Part shown: positions 1 through 10,500 of the stretch, piece after piece | How positions within the stretch are numbered: position 1 is the first letter of the stretch | Layout of the letters: every line of letters begins with the position of its first letter | The notes under the pieces: model-generated | Databases searched by the model: none | Told to the model about the DNA's origin: nothing | Seen by the model: only the letters and a program-made list of their open reading frames with translations | Source: Flavobacteriales bacterium | Lineage (GTDB): Bacteria > Bacteroidota > Bacteroidia > UBA10329 | Assembly (NCBI GenBank): GCA_021741075.1 | Contig: JAIOYO010000016.1 | Coordinates: 1 to 64,000, forward strand | Direction: 5' to 3' | Length of the DNA stretch: 64,000 nucleotides | Made by a program: the position numbers and the translations under genes

Positions 1-114
1 AACAATGAAGGCAACCACGAACCAGTGTCAGACGTCTATTCGTATCGAATATCGGCTGTTGCCATTAGAGACCTCATTATAAAAGAATCTGGCCACGTAA
101 CCATCCTAAAATAG
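1..114 (+). CDS. C-terminal end of a T9SS type B sorting-domain protein (partial)
   Basis: The window opens inside a reading frame that runs 37 codons to a TAG at 112-114. Its last residues, GHVTILK, match the GHVTLLR/GHVTLMR ends of the other type B proteins here (for example those ending at 7596 and 11001). From family knowledge this is the very end of the gliding-motility-associated C-terminal domain, which directs export through the type IX secretion system. The rest of the protein lies outside the window. It is followed after 45 bases by another gene of the same class on the same strand, so it is probably the preceding member of the array. The assignment rests on a short tail and is therefore moderate. 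Confidence 0.7.
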   Translation, partial: NNEGNHEPVSDVYSYRISAVAIRDLIIKESGHVTILK

Positions 115-132
115 CGGACATTAGGTTTTGGT

Positions 133-140
133 TAAATTTG
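133..140 (+). promoter_or_regulatory. Bacteroidota-type -7 promoter element
   Basis: TAAATTTG matches the TAnnTTTG -7 consensus of Bacteroidota primary sigma factors and lies 19 bases before the GTG start at 160. I see no convincing -33 TTG at the usual spacing. Confidence 0.5.
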
Positions 141-159
141 CGCCCCGAAAAAATATTAC

Positions 160-3100
160 GTGAAAAATATTCTGTTAACCTTCTTCATTATTTGCTTTTC
201 TATTTATACCGAGAAGTCAATAGCGCAGATGGCTGTAATTACAGGGCAAACCGCTCAGCAGCTTGCCGAGGTAATTGCAGGAAACGGGGTTTTGGTAAGC
301 AACGCCTCCATAACTGGATCTCCTCTTGCCATTGGTTCTTTTACAACAGGCGCAAATGCAACAGGATTAAACGTGCCATCAGGCGTTGTTTTTGGAACAG
401 GAGAAGTAACCGATTTCTCTCAGAATCAGACTACATTTTCAAGCACAGGACTTGGCACTCCAGGCAATCCTTATTTGGCAAACTTGGCAGGAATTGATTC
501 TTATGACGCGTTAACGTTGGAATTTGATTTCGTTCCCAATGCAGATTGGGTTTCGTTTGATTACGTTTTTGGCTCGGAGGAACATCCGTCCTTCTCGTGT
601 GATCCAATGTTCAATGACATCTTTGCCATAACCGTGCAAGGAGTTTCTGTGCCACTAGCCGAGACGCTTATTACGCTAGTACCAGGAACAACAACGCCTG
701 TTTCTATTGGAACCATCAACAATGAAGGATGCGGAAACGCAACCTACTACGTGGATAATACGGTTCAGAATAGCCAATACGTGGTTTTTGGTGGATTTAC
801 AACCGTGCTGCGTGCCGAAATGGCCGTTATCTGTGGCGAAACCTATCACCTTCGAATGATGATTTCGGATGGGGGCGATTCATCTTACGATACCGGTTGC
901 TTTGTAGCTGAGAACAGTTTAACTACCGGAAGTGTGGTTATTGAGACCGCAACCGCAGCAGCAGATTCTACTGCGTATGAAGGCTGTAACGATGCCACGG
1001 TAACACTTACATTGAACGGGCCGGCCATCACACAAAATTTTGATGTTCCAATTTGGATTTCGGGCTCTACGGCCGATTGGGGAATCGACTATGACCCCAT
1101 CCCTCAATTAAATCAAGCAGATAGCACTGTTACCATTCCGGCTGGACAAAACACCGTTTCTTTCGTCATTTCGCCTATAAATGACAATATTCCTGAGGGG
1201 ATAGAATATGTAGAGTTTATCGTTATTACATCTACCTGTGGTTTAACCGACACCTTTCGAATATACATTAACGATTTGCTGCCTATTACCACCCAAACCA
1301 GCAACGATACTACCATCTGCATTGGCAATGCCAACGTTTGGTGCGAGGCAAGTGGAGGTGGAGGTGTCTATACCTATACCTGGGACAACGGTTTCGGTGT
1401 GGCCGATACGATTTATCCTACACCAACGCAGACCACAGTTTACAACGTTTCGGTGTCCGACAACTGCGGTTCAACGCCTGTTACCGATTTTGTAACCGTT
1501 ACGGTAGATGGTGGCCCCGTTCCGTTTGCTGGTAACGATGTTTCTGTGTGTATTGGCGGAAGTGTGCTCCTCAATGCATCTTCCAACGCGCCCAACAGCA
1601 CCTTCTCTTGGAGTCCTGCAACCGACCTTTCGGCCACAAACGTTCCTAATCCTTTGTCCACCCCGCAAGGGCCAATGGAGTACATCGTAACCGTTACCCG
1701 GCCTGATGGATGTTCGAATGAGGATACAGTTCTTGTCACCATCACCCCACCGCCCACTTCCGATTTTACACTTCCTGCTTTTGGTTGCGCGGGCACACCG
1801 CTTTTGGTTGATTACACGGGCAATGCCAACGCGGCAGCACAGTATCAATGGAACTTCGATACGGGAATCATCACCAACGGAAGTGGTATTGGTCCGCTGG
1901 CTGTTTATTGGGCAACGCCTGGAATTTATGATGTGGATTTAACCGTGGCTTGGAATGGCTGCGTTTCTACCAACACCGCTGCTCAAATCGAGATTTTAGG
2001 ACCACCGCCTGTTGATGCAGGTTCCGATATTTCCTTCTGTTCTGGAGAATCGGGCCCCATAGGTTCTGCTCCTGTTGCTGGTATCACTTATTTGTGGAGT
2101 CCTATTAATGGCGTGGCAGATCCTACGGCAAGCGAAACCACGGTAGAACTCATCAATCCCGGACACACAACACAGGTAATTGAATACGTGCTAACCGCCA
2201 CCGAGCAAGGCTGCAAAAGCCGCGACACCATGCAAGTTACCGTGTTTGCCAAGCCTACGGCCGAGTTTGCCATTCCTGCCGGAAAATGCTTTCCTGTCAA
2301 TTCATTCAACCTCTCAGCCGAAGGCTACTTTGGCCCCAACGCAACTTTTGCTTGGAACTTTGGCCCAGTCGGATTTCCAGCAAGTTTTACCAACATGCAA
2401 CCCCAAGGCGTTATTTTTAATGCTCCTGGGCCGCAACCCGTTACCCTCACCATTACCGATAATGGTTGTGTAAGCGAACCTTTTGTAGGAACAATAGATG
2501 TTTTTCACATGCCCGATGCCCAGTTTACAGCCGATGTCTTAGATGGCTGCGAACCGCTTACGGTTGTGTTCGAAGACCAATCCTTTAACGGCAACAGCAC
2601 CCTCTACTACACATGGAATCTTGGCAACGGAAACGGTTCTACCGATAGCAACCCAGGAATGACGTATGAGCATGGCGTTTACAACATTCGCTTAGATGTG
2701 GTTACTGCCCAAGGGTGTGCCGATTTCAAGGTTCAGAATGCCATGATTGAAGCTTACCATAAGCCCAACGCGCTGTTTAGTTTGAGCTCGCAGCAGTTAG
2801 ATATTATTGACCCTACGGTTATCGTTACCAACCTCTGCGACAGTGCCGCTAGTAGCCAATTCACCTTTCATCCGTTTAACGATCAGGTGGTGGCCATGCA
2901 AACGTCTTACACCTATCCCGATACAGGAAGGTATTCCATCTCTCAAATTGTAACCACGCAGCATGGTTGTATGGATACAATTTCAGGCACATTGGAGGTC
3001 AATCCGCATTACACGCTATACATACCGGGTGCATTTACTCCCAATAATGATGATTTGAATGAGGTCTGGATTCCACAAGGCGAAAGCATTGCCGAGTTTA

Positions 3101-3282
3101 ACATGACCATCTACAACCGTTGGGATATGGAGGTTTTCTACTCCGCCAGTCTGGATTTGGGTTGGGACGGAACCTTTAACGGAACCCAAGTGCCGCAAGG
3201 CGTTTACATCTATCATATGGAAGTAATCGACATCCTTGGCGTGCCACACATCTATCGCGGCACGTTTACGCTAATGCGGTAG
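160..3282 (+). CDS. Choice-of-anchor L / PKD surface protein with T9SS type B sorting domain
   Basis: A 1040-residue secreted protein with a GTG start. Residues 1-22 form a signal peptide ending SIAQ. Residues about 25-255 resemble the choice-of-anchor L domain, with the hallmark FDYVFGSEE at 133-141. A Calx-beta-like segment follows (about 258-375, with the phrase PEGIEYVEF), then Ig/PKD-like repeats each ending in a Cys-containing strand. The last 90 residues are the type B sorting domain (YIPGAFTPNNDDLNEVW, YNRWDMEVF, GVYIYHMEV). From family knowledge such proteins are exported by the T9SS and displayed or released at the cell surface, and many act as adhesins. The ligand is unknown. It is paralogous to the gene at 3997. 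The start fits the promoter element at 133-140. Confidence 0.85.
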   Translation: MKNILLTFFIICFSIYTEKSIAQMAVITGQTAQQLAEVIAGNGVLVSNASITGSPLAIGSFTTGANATGLNVPSGVVFGTGEVTDFSQNQTTFSSTGLGTPGNPYLANLAGIDSYDALTLEFDFVPNADWVSFDYVFGSEEHPSFSCDPMFNDIFAITVQGVSVPLAETLITLVPGTTTPVSIGTINNEGCGNATYYVDNTVQNSQYVVFGGFTTVLRAEMAVICGETYHLRMMISDGGDSSYDTGCFVAENSLTTGSVVIETATAAADSTAYEGCNDATVTLTLNGPAITQNFDVPIWISGSTADWGIDYDPIPQLNQADSTVTIPAGQNTVSFVISPINDNIPEGIEYVEFIVITSTCGLTDTFRIYINDLLPITTQTSNDTTICIGNANVWCEASGGGGVYTYTWDNGFGVADTIYPTPTQTTVYNVSVSDNCGSTPVTDFVTVTVDGGPVPFAGNDVSVCIGGSVLLNASSNAPNSTFSWSPATDLSATNVPNPLSTPQGPMEYIVTVTRPDGCSNEDTVLVTITPPPTSDFTLPAFGCAGTPLLVDYTGNANAAAQYQWNFDTGIITNGSGIGPLAVYWATPGIYDVDLTVAWNGCVSTNTAAQIEILGPPPVDAGSDISFCSGESGPIGSAPVAGITYLWSPINGVADPTASETTVELINPGHTTQVIEYVLTATEQGCKSRDTMQVTVFAKPTAEFAIPAGKCFPVNSFNLSAEGYFGPNATFAWNFGPVGFPASFTNMQPQGVIFNAPGPQPVTLTITDNGCVSEPFVGTIDVFHMPDAQFTADVLDGCEPLTVVFEDQSFNGNSTLYYTWNLGNGNGSTDSNPGMTYEHGVYNIRLDVVTAQGCADFKVQNAMIEAYHKPNALFSLSSQQLDIIDPTVIVTNLCDSAASSQFTFHPFNDQVVAMQTSYTYPDTGRYSISQIVTTQHGCMDTISGTLEVNPHYTLYIPGAFTPNNDDLNEVWIPQGESIAEFNMTIYNRWDMEVFYSASLDLGWDGTFNGTQVPQGVYIYHMEVIDILGVPHIYRGTFTLMR

Positions 3283-3303
3283 ATATTAAGAACACACGCA
3301 CAC

Positions 3304-3332
3304 AAAAAAAGCCTCCAATTCGGAGGCTTTTT
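3304..3332. terminator. Intrinsic terminator, usable from both strands
   Basis: The stem GCCTCC/GGAGGC with an AATTC loop is flanked by A7 on the left and T5 on the right. It can end the gene at 160. The longer T-run appears on the minus strand, which fits the relict minus-strand gene tail at 3343-3426. Confidence 0.8.
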
Positions 3333-3342
3333 CATTTTGTCG

Positions 3343-3426
3343 TTATCCCGCATACACCTTCATCATATTGCCGTCAGCATTCAGTACCACGCTGAGGCTG
3401 GTGGTTTCTCCAAAGAGTTCCCTGCG
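3343..3426 (-). pseudogene. Possible C-terminal tail of a lost minus-strand gene
   Basis: Minus-strand frame giving about 27 residues that end SLSVVLNADGNMMKVYAG and a TAA at 3343-3345, immediately upstream of a terminator whose better T-run faces this strand. The composition reads like the end of a real protein, but the frame is closed by a TGA as soon as it enters the 21-bp repeat array. I do not recognise the family. The interpretation as a gene cut off by the insertion next door is inference, and chance is possible for so short a stretch. Confidence 0.3.
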
Positions 3427-3558
3427 TCATTATTTGCTGCCACTGCCTGATTATTTGGAGCCACTGCGTCATTCTTTGGACACACTGCGTCATTATTTGT
3501 TGACACTGCGTCATTATTTGTTGCCACTGCGCCATTATTTGGAGACACTGAGCCATCA
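3420..3558. repeat. 21-bp tandem repeat array, about 6.5 copies
   Basis: The unit CACTGCGTCATTATTTGTTG(C) recurs at 3420, 3441, 3462, 3483, 3504, 3525 and, truncated, 3546, with one to five differences per copy. There are no spacers, so it is not a CRISPR array. Because 21 is a multiple of three, it stays open in several frames: LRHYLLP heptads on plus, QQIMTQW heptads on minus. It sits exactly between the gene tail at 3343-3426 and the transposase relic. Confidence 0.9.
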
Positions 3559-3894
3559 GGGATGTGTCAATCGGTCTTCAAAGATTATCAATAGTTGTGA
3601 GTAGGTCAGATTCCATCCGTTGACCGGGGTGTCCCATTTCCTGCTCAGGTTATGTTGGACCAGATAGAGCAGCTTCAATAGAGCCATGTCTGATGGGAAC
3701 ACACGCTTGGTCTTGGTGACCTTCCGCAACTGGCTATGAAAGCTCTCTATCGGGTTGGTGGTGTATATCCTTCTTCGGATGTCTTCGGGATATTTGAAGT
3801 AATTGCTCAGCTGCTCCCAGTTGCTGAGCCAGCTGTTGGCCATGGTGGGGTACTGTTTTACCCATTGTTCCTCCAACTGGGCAAGAGCATCCAT
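3556..3894 (-). pseudogene. IS256-family (Mutator-type) transposase, C-terminal fragment
   Basis: A 112-residue minus-strand frame matches the C-terminal third of IS256-family transposases (about 400 residues): a LEEQW...YP start, then SWLSNWEQLSNYF, the IYTTNPIE box with the last catalytic Glu, LRKVTKTK, MALLKLLYL and a NGWNLTYSQL-like end. The two catalytic Asp residues and the DNA-binding N-terminus are absent. A TAA lies just upstream of the ATG. In another frame, upstream sequence to about 3926 still reads plausibly (VFNRADGNKE), suggesting a frameshifted remnant rather than a designed start. No terminal inverted repeats were found. It is non-functional and marks an old insertion. Its stop (TGA) overlaps an ATG that opens the repeat-encoded heptad frame. 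Confidence 0.85.
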
Positions 3895-3926
3895 ACCTCC
3901 TTATTCCCGTCTGCCCTATTGAAAAC

Positions 3927-3934
3927 TAAGTTTG
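3927..3934 (+). promoter_or_regulatory. -7 promoter element for the 3997 gene
   Basis: TAAGTTTG matches TAnnTTTG and lies 62 bases before the ATG at 3997. It begins exactly where transposase-like sequence stops, so the promoter lies at the edge of the insertion relic. Confidence 0.45.
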
Positions 3935-3996
3935 GGTAAGGGTGCAAGGCAAAGCATCTAAACAATAACTTAGAAGCACCAACCCAACCGAGCTCT

Positions 3997-6900
3997 ATGC
4001 CTAAAGCTTTTTACAGAATTGTACGCATACTTGTAGCATGCACCGCAATTTTATGTGTGCAGCAGCAAGCGTTTGCACAACTCACTGTAACGGGAGGTTT
4101 AACCGCCAATGCCATGGCGCAGATACTGGCAGGACCGGGCATTACGGTTTCTAACGCCACATTAACAGGGTCGCCACTGGCGGGAGGTTCGTTTAACGGA
4201 ACGGCAAGTAACATTGGTATGCCAAGTGGCGTGATTTTGTGCACTGGCCCTGTTACCATTGCCCCTGGGCCAAACAATGCAGCAGGTGCAGGAGAGGATA
4301 ATAGCCAACTCGGAAATGCGCAGTTAAACGGTCTTGCTGGAGCTGCAACGTTCAACGCCATTGTGCTCGAATTCGATTTCGTTCCGCTTTCAAATACCAT
4401 TGAATTCGATTACGTTTTCGGTTCTGAGGAGTATCCTGAATTTGTAAACTCTGGCTTCAACGATGCCTTTGCCTTCTTTATTAGCGGCCCCGGCATTGCT
4501 GGACAGCAAAACATTGCCCGAGTTCCGGGAACGGCATTGCCTGTAACAATCGACAACATCAATACAGGATCCAACGCTCAGTATTATGTAAATAATGCTG
4601 GCGGAGCAACGGTACAATACGATGGATTTACCACGGTACTTACCGCTACTTCTACTGTTCAGGCCTGCGAAACGTATCACCTTAAACTAATGATTGCTGA
4701 TGGTGGCGATCAATATTGGGACTCTGGGGTTTTTCTTGCCGAGGGTAGTTTGACCAGTGCGGTTGTTGAAATCACTACCACAACCGCTACGGCAGATTCT
4801 ACAGCGTACGAGAATTGTTCGAACGCTACCGTGACCTTTACGCTGAGCGAGATTCTCTCCACTCCCTTCACTGTAAATTACAGCGTTACCGGAACCGCTA
4901 CCAATGGCGTTGATTTCCCTACTATTCCGACTACGGTTACCATTCCGGCTGGGTCGCTTTCTACCAGTTTTTTGATAGAGCCGGGCTTTGATGGCGTTGC
5001 AGAAGGAATTGAAACCGTCATCATTGATGTGCAAACCAGTGTCTGCGGTTCGGACACTATTCTCATTTTTATCAATGATGTGACTCCCGTAACCGTGGAG
5101 GCATTTGGCGATACGGCCTTCTGTGGCGGAACGGCCAAGTTGTGGGCACATGCCCAAGGAGGAGCTGGAAGCCACACCTACCAATGGTCTAACGGAATGA
5201 CAACGGATACGATTTACGTGAATCCAACTACCACCACCACGTACACGGTAACGGCCAATGATTACTGTGCATCCACCGTGCCAACCCCAACTGCAAGTGC
5301 CACCGTTACCATTGACCCAACACCCGTTGCCAATGCCGGACCAGATATTCCGTATTGTGCAGGAGACCCCGTTACCTTAAGCGGAACCGATGGTGCGGAT
5401 TACCATTGGTTTGACATTACAAACAACGCGATTGTAGGAACGACTGCCTCCATCACGCTCAACCCCGTTGGAGATGTGGATTACCGCATGATAACCTTAA
5501 ATGGCATGTGCAGCGATACGGATTTTGTCTCCATTACGGAACTTCCTGCCTCCCCAGCAGCTGCCGTTGGAGATACTTCTTTCTGCGCAGGCGGCACCGC
5601 TCAACTAAATGTGGTGGGCGCAGCAGGTGCCACCTTCTCTTGGTTGCCAACAACAGGATTGAGCAATCCGCTCATTCAAAATCCTACGGCAACTCCTGCC
5701 ACTAACACAACTTATACCGTTACCGTTACTAGCAGCAGTGGCTGCATCAAAACAGATTCGGTAGTGGTAGGCATTGAGCCCGGTCCTTCCGTTGATTTTT
5801 CGGTTCAAGATGTCTGTCTGAATCAAACATCAGCATTCATCAACCTCACTACAATCTCTTCGGGCTCCATCCAAAGTCTTGATTGGGATTTTGGAGATGC
5901 CACTACAAGCGCAGCTTATGCGCCTACGCATACCTACGGCACAGATGGAACCTACACCGTAAAACTGGTTGCAGTTTCGGCTATGGGATGTGCCGACAGC
6001 ATAACGCATACCGCAACGGTAAACCCATTGCCTGTTGCCACTTTCAATTTTCAGAATGATTGCCAAGACAAGCTAATCGCATTCATCAACCAATCAACCG
6101 TTGCGTCTGGTCAGATAAATGCTTGGAATTGGGATTTCGGTAATTCGAATACATCTGCTGTTCAGAACCCCATGGCGCAATCGTACCCTGCGGCAGGGCT
6201 CTATCAGGTTCAACTCATTGTGCAAACCCAAGCTGGCTGTTCGGACGATACCACTCAAACAATTGAGATTTATCCTGTTCCAACCGCTGCATTCAGCTTT
6301 GATTCGGTGTGTCTGGGTTTTGAAAATCAATTCACCGACCTCTCCAATGCCAACGGCAATTACCCTATCAATAATTGGAACTGGGTTTTTAGTGATGGGC
6401 AGACTTCATCTTTATCAAATCCCAGTGTTGAGTTCTTGCAGCATGGTTTTTACAACGCCACACTCACGGTTACTACAGCTGCGGGTTGTGTCAATGCTCT
6501 CAACGCAGGAAATGCCGTGGTGCATCCGCTGCCCGTTTCGCAGTTCAGCAATGTGATTAAAAACTGTTTGAATGATACCACTTGGTTTGAGGATATGTCG
6601 AGCGTTTCAAACCAATTGAATGATGTAATTACCGATTGGGAATGGAACTTTGCCGATGGCTCCTATGCTACCAACCCAGACACCAATCATGTTTATGCGC
6701 TGCATGGCCTTTATCCTGTTTCGCTCATTACCGTTACCAACAAAGGTTGTACTGACACGGTTTCTCATCAAGTAGAAATCTTTCCATTGCCAGTTGTTGC
6801 TTTTACTTCGGATGTAACGGAAGGCTGCCAGCCGCTGCGTGTTCAGTTTGAAGAATTGGTGACTATTCCTTCTCCGTACACCATTTCTCAATACACATGG

Positions 6901-7596
6901 AACTTGGGCGATGGCGATGGTGCTATCACTACGCAGAACCCGATGAACGTGTACCACAGCGATACGCTGGGCGATTTAAGCATTGCCACTTATACCGTTT
7001 CGCTGCGAGCTACTTCGGGCAATGGCTGCGTTACCTCAGATACGGTAACCAACTACATTACCGAGTTTCCAAAACCAGACGCCCTCTTTGCTGCCGATGA
7101 TTATATAGTTGATGTGCTTTCTACAGAAATCAGCTTTACGGACAAATCATCCGAAAACGTAACCGAATGGTACTACGATTTTGGCGATGGTAATTCCAGC
7201 ACCGATGAAAATCCTACAAACCGCTTTCCAGTAATTGTGGATGAATACCTCGTAACGCAATACGTTACCACGCAGTACGGTTGTATGGATACCATCAGTG
7301 CCACGGTGAAAGTGGAGCCGATTTTCACATTCTATGTTCCGAATTCGTTTACTCCCAATGCGGATGGCGTGAATGAAGAGTTCTATGGCGATGGCGAAGG
7401 CTACAAGTCCTATTCGATGTATATCTACGACCGTTGGGGCGAACTCCTATTCGTTTCCAACGACAGATACCACACATGGGATGGCACGTACAAAGATCAA
7501 CAGGTAGAACTTGGAACCTATACCTATTACTTCTACATCGTTGATTGGAAGAATGACGACCATGAATACCGTGGTCATGTAACGTTGATGCGATAA
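3997..7596 (+). CDS. Choice-of-anchor L / multi-PKD surface protein with T9SS type B sorting domain
   Basis: A 1199-residue paralogue of the protein at 160. Order: signal peptide 1-28 (ends AFAQ), choice-of-anchor L domain about 30-260 with FDYVFGSEE at 137-145, a Calx-beta-like domain (about 265-370, AEGIETVII), Ig-like repeats with PTTTTTYTVTA-type strands, six PKD domains recognisable by WDFGD, WNWDFGN, WEWNFADG, WNLGDGDG and YDFGDGNS cores, and a type B sorting domain in the last 90 residues (FYVPNSFTPNADGVNEEF ... HVTLMR). The role is inferred as a T9SS-exported surface protein, and the binding partner is unknown. The next gene starts 3 bases after its stop, so the two are probably co-transcribed. 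Confidence 0.9.
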   Translation: MPKAFYRIVRILVACTAILCVQQQAFAQLTVTGGLTANAMAQILAGPGITVSNATLTGSPLAGGSFNGTASNIGMPSGVILCTGPVTIAPGPNNAAGAGEDNSQLGNAQLNGLAGAATFNAIVLEFDFVPLSNTIEFDYVFGSEEYPEFVNSGFNDAFAFFISGPGIAGQQNIARVPGTALPVTIDNINTGSNAQYYVNNAGGATVQYDGFTTVLTATSTVQACETYHLKLMIADGGDQYWDSGVFLAEGSLTSAVVEITTTTATADSTAYENCSNATVTFTLSEILSTPFTVNYSVTGTATNGVDFPTIPTTVTIPAGSLSTSFLIEPGFDGVAEGIETVIIDVQTSVCGSDTILIFINDVTPVTVEAFGDTAFCGGTAKLWAHAQGGAGSHTYQWSNGMTTDTIYVNPTTTTTYTVTANDYCASTVPTPTASATVTIDPTPVANAGPDIPYCAGDPVTLSGTDGADYHWFDITNNAIVGTTASITLNPVGDVDYRMITLNGMCSDTDFVSITELPASPAAAVGDTSFCAGGTAQLNVVGAAGATFSWLPTTGLSNPLIQNPTATPATNTTYTVTVTSSSGCIKTDSVVVGIEPGPSVDFSVQDVCLNQTSAFINLTTISSGSIQSLDWDFGDATTSAAYAPTHTYGTDGTYTVKLVAVSAMGCADSITHTATVNPLPVATFNFQNDCQDKLIAFINQSTVASGQINAWNWDFGNSNTSAVQNPMAQSYPAAGLYQVQLIVQTQAGCSDDTTQTIEIYPVPTAAFSFDSVCLGFENQFTDLSNANGNYPINNWNWVFSDGQTSSLSNPSVEFLQHGFYNATLTVTTAAGCVNALNAGNAVVHPLPVSQFSNVIKNCLNDTTWFEDMSSVSNQLNDVITDWEWNFADGSYATNPDTNHVYALHGLYPVSLITVTNKGCTDTVSHQVEIFPLPVVAFTSDVTEGCQPLRVQFEELVTIPSPYTISQYTWNLGDGDGAITTQNPMNVYHSDTLGDLSIATYTVSLRATSGNGCVTSDTVTNYITEFPKPDALFAADDYIVDVLSTEISFTDKSSENVTEWYYDFGDGNSSTDENPTNRFPVIVDEYLVTQYVTTQYGCMDTISATVKVEPIFTFYVPNSFTPNADGVNEEFYGDGEGYKSYSMYIYDRWGELLFVSNDRYHTWDGTYKDQQVELGTYTYYFYIVDWKNDDHEYRGHVTLMR

Positions 7597-7599
7597 GCG

Positions 7600-10500
7600 A
7601 TGATCCAGTTTTACCGCTATTTATATCTCCTTCTGTTATTACCTATTGTGCTGAGCCCGCTTAAGCTAAAGGCGCAGTATCAGATAAACGGAAATGCTGC
7701 TCAAACCACTTGTAATTGCTATCGTCTTACGGCAGCTTCCAACGCTCAAAGTGGTTCGGTTTGGAATGTAAACTTGCTTGACCTAAGCAATGCCTTCAAC
7801 TTTACGTTTGATGTATACTTAGGCTGCAACGATGGTGGCGCAGACGGATTGGCATTTGTACTCCAGCCGTTAAGTGTAAATGCCGGAAGTTCGGGCGGGG
7901 GAATTGGTTACCAAGGAATTTCCCCCAGCCTTGCTGTAGAACTAGACACTTACCAAAATGGAGGCGAACCGGGATACGACCACATGGCACTTCAAAGAAA
8001 TGGGGTGGTTTCTCATACCGGTGCCAATACCCTTGCTGGGCCTGTACCTATTACTCCCACATCTGCAAATGTGGAGGATTGCGCGTGGCATAATCTCAAC
8101 GTGGTTTGGGATCCTACCACCAATACTTTAACGGTATATTTTGATGGAGCACTTCGGATGACTTACACTGGAGACATCATAAACACCATTTTTGGAGGCA
8201 ACCCCAATGTCTATTGGGGTTTTACTGCTGCAACAGGAGGTGCAAATAATCTTCATCAGTTCTGTAATTCGCTCAACCCAGCATTCATCATTACTTCGCC
8301 CGTTCAATGTGTAGGATTTCCGATTGATTTTGAAAGCGCCTCTGCTGTGGCTACCGGTCAGATTACCGACTTTCAATGGGATTTTGGTGATGGAAACACG
8401 GCTTCTGGCGGACAAGTTTCTCACGTTTATGCCACAGCCGGAAATTATACGGTAACACTCACAATTTTTTCTGAAGGCTGTTCGGAAAGCAGCACGGTTC
8501 AAGTTACAGTAAATCCCGAACCTGTCTTTTCCTTGGGAATAGATCAAGCGATTTGCGATGGCGAAACAATTCAGATAACCGCCATAGGACTTGCAGGTGG
8601 GGAAACCATTCAATGGAGTCCGACCACGGGTTTAGACAACCCAAGCATCACAAATCCGAACGCCACCCCAACGGCAACCACCACCTACACCTTAGGTGTG
8701 GTTGATGGAAATGGTTGTGCCAGTTCGGATGACATCGAAATAACCGTGAACCCTTTGCCCGTAGCCAATGCCGGACCCGACCAATCAATCTGCGATCAAG
8801 AGGTTACCAATATGGCTGCTTCCGGTGGCGTGCAATACAGTTGGAATCCGACCACCAATCTGGCAGATGGCACAAGCGCCACAACACAATCATCTCCAAC
8901 TGCCACTACCAATTACGTACTCACCATAACCGATGCCAACGGTTGCGTAGATACAGACGATATGACAATAACCGTCAATCCGCTGCCTGTTGTTGATGCA
9001 GGAGTTGATGACAGCATGTGCAATGGTCAGCAAACCGTTCAGTTGGCAGCTTCGGGCGCCATCAATTATAGTTGGAGCCCTACCACGGGGCTCAATAATG
9101 CTTTAATCCCGAATCCTGTTTTTAGTGGTTCTGCTACAACGACTTTCACCGTAACAGGCACTGATGCTACCGGCTGCGAGGCTACGGATGATGTGGAAAT
9201 CACGGTTTTCCCTGCACCAGTTGCTGATTTCACAAATACATCACCTGTATGTCTTGGTAGCCCAACGACAATCACGGATAACAGCGCTGGCACTGGAATA
9301 CTATATACATGGACATTTGGCGATGGAACTCCTACGGATGCAAGCCCAAGTCCGACACACACGTATACGGCTGCTGGAACATATACAATTGACCTTGCAC
9401 TAGTTGATGGTAACGGCTGCACCGCCACAGCCAGTGCTTCTGCCCAAGTGCTACCCCTGCCTGTGCCTGCAATGAACATCAATGACGGGCAAGAATTCTG
9501 CGAGCACGAGGTAATCCAGTTCATGAATCAAAGTCCCGGAAGCGTTGCAAGTTTGTTTTGGGATTTTGGGGATAACGAATTCCTACCTGCTTTCCCAAAC
9601 ACTGTGAGCTTTATAGATAATCCAACGTTCGCTTACACGCAATCCGTGTTTTCCCCATTCACGGTTACGCTCGGAATAACGGATGCAGCTGGCTGCTACG
9701 AGCAAACAGAAGTAATCATCATTATCAATGACAAACCCGTTGCCGAATTCTCAGCAACCACCGAATGCGAAGGAAGCGCCACGCAGTTTACAGATGAGTC
9801 TACCGTAAACGGCTCAGTGGTAAATTATTGGGAATGGGATTTTGGGGATGGCATTGGCACATCGGCCGTGGCAAACCCATCCTATCCATATACTCAAACG
9901 GGTATCTATCAAACAGAACTTATTGTTGAAACGAATAAGGGTTGCCGCGATACGGTGATGCATGACGTAATTGTGAATCCAACTCCCGTAATGAGCATTT
10001 CGGGAATCGACACCTGCCTGAACGATGAGACTGCTTTTGTAAACAACTCAACCCCTCAGGACAATACCATCACATCTTGGGATTGGGATTTTGGCGATGG
10101 CGATGTGCTGAACGGAAGCACAGCCACTCATACTTATTTAGATTATGGCATCTTTACTGTTTCCCTTACCGCCATTACGGATAGCGGATGTGTTGCCATT
10201 GGTACTACGCAAGTTGAGGTGTTTCCGAATCCCGAACCTGCTTTTACACTTATTGAAGCCGAAGGCTGCACGCCCCATGATGTGCTTTTTGTAAATCAAT
10301 CTACCATTGCCAATGGTTTCAATTCTGTCTACCAATGGGATTTGGGGAATGGGATAACTTCCGATTTGCCTAGTCCGCAGAACACATACGTAGATTCAGG
10401 TTTTTACGACATCACACTTTCGGTAACAAGCGCCAACGGTTGTAATTCGGTTCTTTTTGTTGATGATGCCGTTCGGGCCAACATTACTCCCGTGGCTGAT

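Noticed and set aside
138..497. A 119-codon plus-strand frame overlapping the first large gene
   Set aside because: It is a frame-shifted shadow of the choice-of-anchor L gene, which has the signal peptide, promoter spacing and domains.
3420..3558. CRISPR array
   Set aside because: The 21-bp units follow each other directly without spacers, and no cas genes are near.
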